From Nonomuraea angiospora (GTDB taxonomy: Bacteria > Actinomycetota > Actinomycetes > Streptosporangiales > Streptosporangiaceae): a DNA stretch of 64,000 nt. The translations under genes and the position numbers were made by a program. Positions 58,908 through 64,000 of the stretch are shown one piece after another. The stretch covers positions 2,356,001 through 2,420,000 of the forward strand of contig NZ_JADBEK010000001.1 in NCBI RefSeq assembly GCF_014873145.1, written 5' to 3'. Position 1 is the first letter of the stretch. Each line of letters opens with the position of its first letter. Below the pieces are notes generated by a model. That model saw only the letters and a list, made by a program, of their open reading frames with translations. It made no database searches and was not told where the DNA came from.

Positions 58908-60188
58908 GTGGATGGCGTGGGCAGGATCGCCAGCCCGCGCAGGCAGGGCGCACCCGAGCCGGGCACGCCGCGGATCGATTACGCGGCGCTGTTCGCCGCC
59001 ACGCCGAGCCCGTGCCTCGTGCTGGATCCGGACCTGATGATCGTCGACGTCAACCGCGCCTACCTGCGCGCGACCGGCCGTACCGCCGAGGATCTGATCG
59101 GGCGCCACATCTTCGACGCTTTCCCCGACAACCCCGACGACCCCTGCGCGGACAGTGTGAAGAACCTGCGCGCCTCCCTGCACCGGGTGCTGGCCCACCG
59201 GGAGCCGGACACGATGGTGCTGCAGAAGTACGACATCCCGCTCGCCGACCGCCCCGGAGCGTTCGAGGAGCGCTGGTGGTCCCCGATCAACACCCCCGTC
59301 CTGGCGCCGGACGGGACGGTGTCGTGGATCCTCCACCGGGTGGAGGACGTGACGGAGTTCGTCCACACCTGCTCTGCCCGATCGCCCGACAGGCAGACGG
59401 AGACGATGGAGGCGGAGCTGTACGCGCGGGCGCAGGAGCTGCAGCGGCTGAACGAGGAGCTGCGCCATGCCCACGCCCGTGAACGCCAGGTCGCGCTCAC
59501 GTTGCAGGAGGCCATGCTCTACTCCCCTGACCTGGACCTCCACCCCGAGATCGCGGTGCGCTACCTGCCCGCCGTCGGAACGCTGAACATCTGCGGCGAC
59601 TGGTACGACGTCGTCGATCTGCCGGACAGCTGTTTCGCCGTCGCGGTCGGCGACGTCGTGGGCCAGGGCCTGGAGGCGGCGGCGGTCATGGGCATGCTTC
59701 GCAGCGCGCTCAGCGCGGCGATCCGCGCGCTCAAGCAGCCGGGCCCGGCGCTGGAGGTGGTCGGTCTGTACGCCCGTTCCCTCGAGGGCGCGCTGGCCAC
59801 CACGGCGGTCCAGGCCGTGATCGACACCGCGGGCTGCCGCATCACCTACAGCAGCGCCGGGCACCTGCCGCCCGTCCTGCTCCACGCGGACGGCTCCTAC
59901 GCGCTGCTGGACCAGGCCACCGACCCTCCCCTGGGCACCCGCGCCGACCACGTCAGCCGCCCCCAGGCCGAGCTCCCCTACACCGCGGGAGACACCCTCG
60001 TCCTGTACACCGACGGTCTCATCGAGCGCCGCGGCGAGGACATCGACGTCGGCCTGGCGCGGTTGACCGGCGCGCTCGCCCGGTGCAGCCGGCTGACCCC
60101 CGAGTGCCTCGCCGACGTCGCCCTGAGCTCCCAGGGCATCAGCGGCGGCGCGGGCGACGATGTCGCCCTGCTGGTCACCCGGCTGTAG
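58908..60188 (+). CDS. PAS-SpoIIE PP2C-type phosphatase
   Basis: 426 aa from GTG 58908 (GTG 58917 also possible). PAS domain at residues ~25-150: LFAATPSPCLVLDPDLMIVD then VNRAYLRATGRTAEDLIG. A short coiled coil follows (ELYARAQELQRLNEELRHAH), then the SpoIIE domain with GDWYDVVDLPDSCFAVAVGD, VVGQGLEAAAVMGMLR, ITYSSAGHLPPVLLH and LVLYTDGLIERRGEDID; the metal-binding Asp residues are kept. RsbU-like proteins dephosphorylate anti-anti-sigma factors. No sigma, anti-sigma or antagonist gene is adjacent. Confidence 0.92.
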   Translation: MDGVGRIASPRRQGAPEPGTPRIDYAALFAATPSPCLVLDPDLMIVDVNRAYLRATGRTAEDLIGRHIFDAFPDNPDDPCADSVKNLRASLHRVLAHREPDTMVLQKYDIPLADRPGAFEERWWSPINTPVLAPDGTVSWILHRVEDVTEFVHTCSARSPDRQTETMEAELYARAQELQRLNEELRHAHARERQVALTLQEAMLYSPDLDLHPEIAVRYLPAVGTLNICGDWYDVVDLPDSCFAVAVGDVVGQGLEAAAVMGMLRSALSAAIRALKQPGPALEVVGLYARSLEGALATTAVQAVIDTAGCRITYSSAGHLPPVLLHADGSYALLDQATDPPLGTRADHVSRPQAELPYTAGDTLVLYTDGLIERRGEDIDVGLARLTGALARCSRLTPECLADVALSSQGISGGAGDDVALLVTRL

Positions 60189-60210
60189 AACCCGTCGAGC
60201 GAGGGACCGG

Positions 60211-60936
60211 TCAGGCCGAGGTGGCCCGGACCGCCTCGAGGATCAGGCCGGCCACGTCCTTGGGACGGGAGACCGCGACGGCGTGCGAGGCCCCCTCGAC
60301 CTCGACGACGGTCGCGCCCGCCCGCTCGGCGCCGAACCGCTGGACCTCGGGGTTGATCGCCTGGTCGGCGGCGGCGACGAGGGCCCAGGAGGGCTTGGTC
60401 TTCCAGGCCGCCGTGGCCGCGGTCTCGGTGAACGCCCCGGCGGCCAGAGGCCGCTGCGCCACCGCGAGCACCTTGGTGACCTCGGCGGGGACGTCCGCGG
60501 CGAAGATCTCCGGGAACGCCTCGGGGGCGATCGTGACCTCGACCGCGGGGCCGGCGCCCTCGACCGGGTAGGCCGACTGCCGCAGGTTGGCGCCCAGCGG
60601 CGACTCCGGGAAGCGCCCCTGCAGCTCGCCGAGGCTCTCGCCGTCGTCGAGCACGTACGCGGCGACGTAGACGAGGCCGACGACGTTGGCGGTCGCGCCG
60701 GCCACGGTGATGATCGCGCCGCCGTAGGAGTGGCCGGCCAGCACGACGGGGCCGTCGATCTGGGCGGCCACCGAGGCGATGTACGCCGCGTCGGAGGCCA
60801 GGCCGCGCAGCGGGTTGGGCGGGGCCACCACGGGAACGCCGTGCTCCTGCAGTTCGGCGATGACGCCGCTCCAGCTGGCGGCGTCGGCGAACGCGCCGTG
60901 CACGAGAACGACCGTGGGAGTGGTGCTGTCCGTCAT
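60211..60936 (-). CDS. Alpha/beta hydrolase (EstC-like)
   Basis: 241 aa from ATG 60936, behind AAGGAG. Oxyanion strand TVVLVHGAFADAASWSGVIA, nucleophile GPVVLAGHSYGGAIITVAGA, Asp near LVAAADQAINPEVQ, His in GASHAVAVSRP. This subfamily is common in actinobacteria and annotated as esterases. First of three hydrolase genes; convergent with the phosphatase gene. Confidence 0.9.
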   Translation of the reverse strand: MTDSTTPTVVLVHGAFADAASWSGVIAELQEHGVPVVAPPNPLRGLASDAAYIASVAAQIDGPVVLAGHSYGGAIITVAGATANVVGLVYVAAYVLDDGESLGELQGRFPESPLGANLRQSAYPVEGAGPAVEVTIAPEAFPEIFAADVPAEVTKVLAVAQRPLAAGAFTETAATAAWKTKPSWALVAAADQAINPEVQRFGAERAGATVVEVEGASHAVAVSRPKDVAGLILEAVRATSA

Positions 60937-60977
60937 GGGGAGGGCTCCTTGATCAGGGGTGGGCTTGTCCGGGGCGC

Positions 60978-61934
60978 TCAAGGGCGCAGGGCGTCGCGGA
61001 GGAACTCGCCGCCCTGCCGGGTGGCCGCCTTCGCCGCGTGCGTGTCGCGCATCGCGTTGACCATGACGAAGTCGTGGATGATCCCCTGGTAGCGCACGGC
61101 CGTGGTCGGCACGCCGGCGGCGCGCAGCTTGGCGGCGTACGCCTCGCCCTCGTCGCGGAGCACGTCGGCCTCGGCCACGATGACCAGCGCCGGCGGCAGC
61201 CCGGCGAGCTCGTCCAGGCTCGCGCGCAGCGGCGAGGCGGTGATCTCCGCGCGCTGGGCGGGGTCGGTCGTGTACTGGTCCCAGAACCACTTCATGCCCT
61301 CGCGGCTGAGGAAGTAGCCGGTGGCGAACTGCTCGTAGGAGCCGGTGTCGAAGTTCGCGTCGGTGACCGGGTAGAACAGCAGCTGCGCGGCCAGCTTGGG
61401 CCCGTTGCGCCGCTTGGCGAGGATGGTGGTGGCCGCGGTCATGTTGCCGCCGACCGAGTCGCCGGCCACCGCGATGCGGGCCGGGTCGAGGTCGTGCTCG
61501 GCCCCGTGCTCGGAGATCCACTGGAGCGCGGCGTAGATCTCCTCGATCGCGGTGGGGTACTTCGCCTCCGGGGAGAGGCTGTAGTTCACGAAGACCGTCG
61601 CGGCCTGGGCCCGTACGGTGAGCTCGCGGACGAGCCGGTCATGGGTGTGGGCGTTGCCGAACACCCAGCCGGCGCCGTGGATGTAGAGGATCGCGGGAAG
61701 GGTGCCCTGGGCGCCGGCGGGCCGGAAGATCCGGATGGAGACCTCGCCCGACGGGCCGCCGGGGATGGTGAGGTCCTCGACGTCGGCGTCCGGCACGGGG
61801 ACGTCGCCGTCCTGGACGCCGTCGACGGCCTTGCGGCCCTCGACCGGGCCGAGGTCGTAGAGGAACGGCGGGTTCTTGGTCGCCTCGGCGAACGCCTGTG
61901 CGGCCTCTTCGAGGACGGGCTTGATGTCGGACAT
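60978..61934 (-). CDS. HSL-family (alpha/beta hydrolase fold-3) esterase
   Basis: 318 aa from ATG 61934. HSL-family oxyanion motif LYIHGAGWVFGNAH, nucleophile RIAVAGDSVGGNMTAATT (S160), Asp in IVAEADVLRDEGEAYA, His in GIIHDFVMVNAM. Active carboxylesterase expected on short acyl esters. It is clearly paralogous to the gene upstream at 62.0-63.0 kb. Confidence 0.92.
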   Translation of the reverse strand: MSDIKPVLEEAAQAFAEATKNPPFLYDLGPVEGRKAVDGVQDGDVPVPDADVEDLTIPGGPSGEVSIRIFRPAGAQGTLPAILYIHGAGWVFGNAHTHDRLVRELTVRAQAATVFVNYSLSPEAKYPTAIEEIYAALQWISEHGAEHDLDPARIAVAGDSVGGNMTAATTILAKRRNGPKLAAQLLFYPVTDANFDTGSYEQFATGYFLSREGMKWFWDQYTTDPAQRAEITASPLRASLDELAGLPPALVIVAEADVLRDEGEAYAAKLRAAGVPTTAVRYQGIIHDFVMVNAMRDTHAAKAATRQGGEFLRDALRP

Positions 61935-62037
61935 GCTGCCTGATCTCTTTCCATGCGCATAGATGCCGCCGGTGGGCGGCTTACGCAGGTCAGCATCGCA
62001 ACCGGCCGCCCCGGACGCATCAGTAAGTTGACTGACG

Positions 62038-63042
62038 TCAGCGACGGGCGGCCAGGGCGTCCTTGAGGAAGAGGCCGCCCTGCCGGACGGCGGCCAGCGC
62101 CGGCGGGCTGTCCCGCAGCGGGTTGAGCGACGCGAAGTCGTGGACGGTGCCCAGATATCGCACGGCGGTGACCGGTACACCCGCTGCCAGCAGCCGGCGC
62201 GCGTACTGCTCGCCCTCGTCCCGGACGACGTCGGCCTCCGCGGAGACGATCAGGGCGGGCGGCAGCCCCGCCAGGTCCGCCGCGCTCGCCCGTGCCGGCG
62301 CGGCGGTGGGTTCGGCGCGTTCGTGCTCGTCGCCGGTGTACTGCTGCCAGTACCACTCCAGCGCCGCGCGGGTCAGGAGGTAGCCGGAGGCGAAGCGCCG
62401 CTGCGAGGCGGTGTCGCAGCTCGGGTCGGTCATCGGGTAGTACAGCAGCTGGGCCCGGATGCGCGGCCCGCCGCGCCGCTTGGCCATCATGGTCAGCGCC
62501 GTCGCCATCGTGGCGCCCGCGCAGTCGCCGCCGACCGCCAGTCTCCGGCCGTCCAGCCGCAGGTCGGCGGCGTGCTCGGCCACCCAGGTCAGCACCGCGT
62601 ACGACTCCTCGACGGCGACCGGGTAGCGCGCCTCGGGCGTGCGGCTGTACTCGGGGACCACGAACGCGGCGTCGCTGGCGGCGGCGAGCTCGCAGATCAT
62701 CCGGGCGTGGGTCCGCGCGTCGCCGAGCATCCAGCGGCCCCCGTGGAGGTAGACGACCACCGGGAGGGGGCCGGTCGGCCGGAGCGGCCGGAACACCCAG
62801 AAGCCGGCGAGCCCGGACGGCCCCACCGGCGCCACCTGGAACTCGGCCGCCACGTCGAAGTCGTCGCGCTGGTGGTCCTGGGTCTCCAGCAGCGCCTCCC
62901 GGCCGTCGACCGGGCCGAGCTGGTGCAGGTACGGCGGTGCCGCCGAGGCGTCGACGAGCCTCTGGACCAGGGGATCGAGGACGACGGCCGGCCCCTCGCG
63001 GGCGCCGCCGTCCGTGGCGGGATCAGTTCCCACGTCCCTCAC
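62038..63042 (-). CDS. HSL-family hydrolase paralogue with Cys in place of the catalytic Ser
   Basis: 334 aa from ATG 63042. It has the same architecture as its neighbour: VVYLHGGRWMLGDARTHAR, SAEADVVRDEGEQYARRL (Asp), GTVHDFASLNPL (His). The nucleophile elbow reads AVGGDCAGATMATALTMMAK, so the usual Ser of GDSAG is C174, and the third Gly of HGGGW is Arg. It may be a thiol hydrolase, an acyltransferase or an inactive relative. Confidence 0.88.
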   Translation of the reverse strand: MRDVGTDPATDGGAREGPAVVLDPLVQRLVDASAAPPYLHQLGPVDGREALLETQDHQRDDFDVAAEFQVAPVGPSGLAGFWVFRPLRPTGPLPVVVYLHGGRWMLGDARTHARMICELAAASDAAFVVPEYSRTPEARYPVAVEESYAVLTWVAEHAADLRLDGRRLAVGGDCAGATMATALTMMAKRRGGPRIRAQLLYYPMTDPSCDTASQRRFASGYLLTRAALEWYWQQYTGDEHERAEPTAAPARASAADLAGLPPALIVSAEADVVRDEGEQYARRLLAAGVPVTAVRYLGTVHDFASLNPLRDSPPALAAVRQGGLFLKDALAARR

Positions 63043-63081
63043 CTTTCGCTCGCCGGGTGTGCCGATCGTACGCGCGGGTGG

Positions 63082-64000
63082 TCACAGGTCATCGAAGAGG
63101 TCGCGGAGCTGGTGACGGCTGCTGACGCCCAGCTTCGGATAGACGTTGTAGAGGTGGGAGCCGATCGTGCGGGGAGACAACATGAGCTGCTCGGCGATCT
63201 CCCGGTTGCGCAGTCCCCGTGCCGCCAGCCGGACGATCTGGCGCTGCTGGGCGGTCAGCTCCGCCAGCGGGTCCGCCGGGGCGGGCGCCGCGGCGACGCC
63301 GCTGGCCCGCAGCTCCACGCGCGCCTCGTCGGCCAGGCCGCGGGCGCCGAGCCGGGTGAACGACTCCAGCGCCGTGGCCAGGAGCGGGCGGGCGTCCAGA
63401 GGCCGCCGTTTCCTGCGCAGCCACTGCGCGTAGTGCAGCCGGGCCTGTGCCCGGGCCAGCGGCCACTGCTCCCCCGCCGGGTTCACCGTGGCGAGCCGGA
63501 AGTGGTGCTCGGCGTCCCTGGCTTCGCCGGTCAGCGCGGCGGCATGGTGCAGGAGCAGCGTCATCCGGGTGGTCGGGCGTGCGCCCAGCGCGGCGCGCAC
63601 CGCCGCGACGACGCGCGCCCCCTCCTCCTGCCGGCCCGTCCGCTGGGCGGCCGCGGCCAGGTCGGCGATCGACCGGTGCGACAGGAAATAGTGCAGGGGT
63701 ACGCCGTCCTCGCCGAACAGCAGCCGGAAGTGGCGGAAGGCCCCGTCGAAGTCGCCCGCCGCGGCGGCGGCCGTGCCGGCGGCGCGCAGCAGGCGGGCAT
63801 GGGTGGCGCGGTTCTCCCGCAGGCCGACGGCCGTCCAGGCGGGATCGGCCGGCAGGTCGGCGGGCTGCCCGCGCAGGGCTCGCAGGGTCGTCCGCAGCGC
63901 CTCGACGTCGATCTCCAGATGCCTCAGCTTCTGCACGGCCGCCAGCGTCGCGGTCTCCTCCAGCTGCTCCTCGGCCTCGGCCCACCGTCCGGTGTCGATC
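63082..64000 (-). CDS. C-terminal part of a LuxR-type (probably LAL) regulator, 5' end outside window
   Basis: The frame is open to the window end (IDTGRWAEAEEQLEETATLA and onward), so the GTG at 63936 is probably internal. Helical TPR-like segments (FDGAFRHFRLLFGEDGVPLH, YAQWLRRKRRPLDARPLLAT) lead to a C-terminal LuxR helix-turn-helix: LTAQQRQIVRLAARGLRNRE then IAEQLMLSPRTIGSHLYNVY. This is the layout of large ATP-binding LuxR regulators. It is transcribed toward the hydrolase pair and may regulate it. Confidence 0.85.
   Translation of the reverse strand, partial: IDTGRWAEAEEQLEETATLAAVQKLRHLEIDVEALRTTLRALRGQPADLPADPAWTAVGLRENRATHARLLRAAGTAAAAAGDFDGAFRHFRLLFGEDGVPLHYFLSHRSIADLAAAAQRTGRQEEGARVVAAVRAALGARPTTRMTLLLHHAAALTGEARDAEHHFRLATVNPAGEQWPLARAQARLHYAQWLRRKRRPLDARPLLATALESFTRLGARGLADEARVELRASGVAAAPAPADPLAELTAQQRQIVRLAARGLRNREIAEQLMLSPRTIGSHLYNVYPKLGVSSRHQLRDLFDDL

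Noticed and set aside
1..64000. tRNA, rRNA or classical riboswitch
   Set aside because: None was recognised by eye on either strand. A covariance-model scan (tRNAscan-SE, Infernal) would be decisive, and a hit would add a feature.

Overview
The window is about 70% G+C, with start and stop codons that mostly overlap by 1-4 nt, frequent GTG and TTG starts, and several leaderless promoters. Gene content includes many LacI/GntR-controlled sugar importers without their own ATPases, a CBM2 glycosidase, a SpoIIE phosphatase, a DesK-like two-component pair and a polyprenol-phosphate mannosyltransferase. This points to a filamentous actinobacterium. Gene style suggests Streptosporangiales (Nonomuraea/Actinomadura-like), but that is an inference, since no rRNA or marker gene is present.

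Layout. 1-4.1 kb: a TPR protein and a CHAT (caspase-like) protein, cut by the window edge. 4.1-4.6 kb: decayed DUF1772 and TetR remnants. 4.6-7.3 kb: a two-gene unit of a Nudix-like membrane-anchored protein and a kinase-fold protein. 7.3-8.3 kb: decayed DNA with a transposase fragment. 8.3-9.6 kb: an AhpD-like protein and a secreted DUF2690 protein.

9.7-28.8 kb is the centrepiece: a natural-product cluster made of two divergent operons. The leftward operon has fourteen tightly coupled genes: TauD-like dioxygenase, GMC oxidoreductase, HExxH zinc peptidase, AMP-forming ligase, carrier protein, amidohydrolase, SyrB2-like Fe/2OG halogenase homologue, second carrier protein, KAS III-like enzyme, GNAT, BtrH-like acyltransferase, cupin, ATP-grasp ligase and MFS exporter. 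The rightward operon has five: methyltransferase, LysA-like decarboxylase, DapD-like acyltransferase of proteobacterial type, DapC-like aminotransferase, and an asparagine-synthetase homologue that has lost its N-terminal glutaminase cysteine. LysA-, DapD-, beta-lactam-synthetase-, clavaminate-synthase-class-, GNAT-, ATP-grasp-, zinc-peptidase- and MFS-type genes together match the inventory of the tabtoxin cluster of Pseudomonas syringae. I read this as a tabtoxin-like cyclised amino-acid (possibly beta-lactam) pathway joined to a carrier-protein-based, possibly halogenating, amino-acid arm. I do not recognise this combination as a described system.

28.7-33.6 kb returns to housekeeping: Ppm1-like and GT39-like glycosyltransferases, a histidine kinase/response regulator pair, and a nucleotidyltransferase-fold protein. 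33.6-42.4 kb is a sulfur/redox-flavoured region: SMP-30 lactonase, luciferase-like monooxygenase, OsmC, GST, sulfotransferase, a propeller protein and a polar amino-acid ABC importer. It carries a repeated promoter element and a leaderless leader peptide in front of the importer.

42.4-58.7 kb is devoted to secreted proteins and plant-polymer use: a lipoprotein, a frameshifted DUF1996 protein with an internal duplication, a feruloyl-esterase-like hydrolase with a sugar importer and LacI regulator, a GntR-importer-ManD (mannonate dehydratase) block, another LacI regulator, and a GH/CBM2 glycosidase with LacI-like operators. 58.7-64 kb holds a tiny ORF closed by a perfect hairpin, a PAS-SpoIIE phosphatase, three alpha/beta hydrolases (one with Cys in place of the nucleophilic Ser), and the C-terminus of a LuxR-type regulator that runs off the end.
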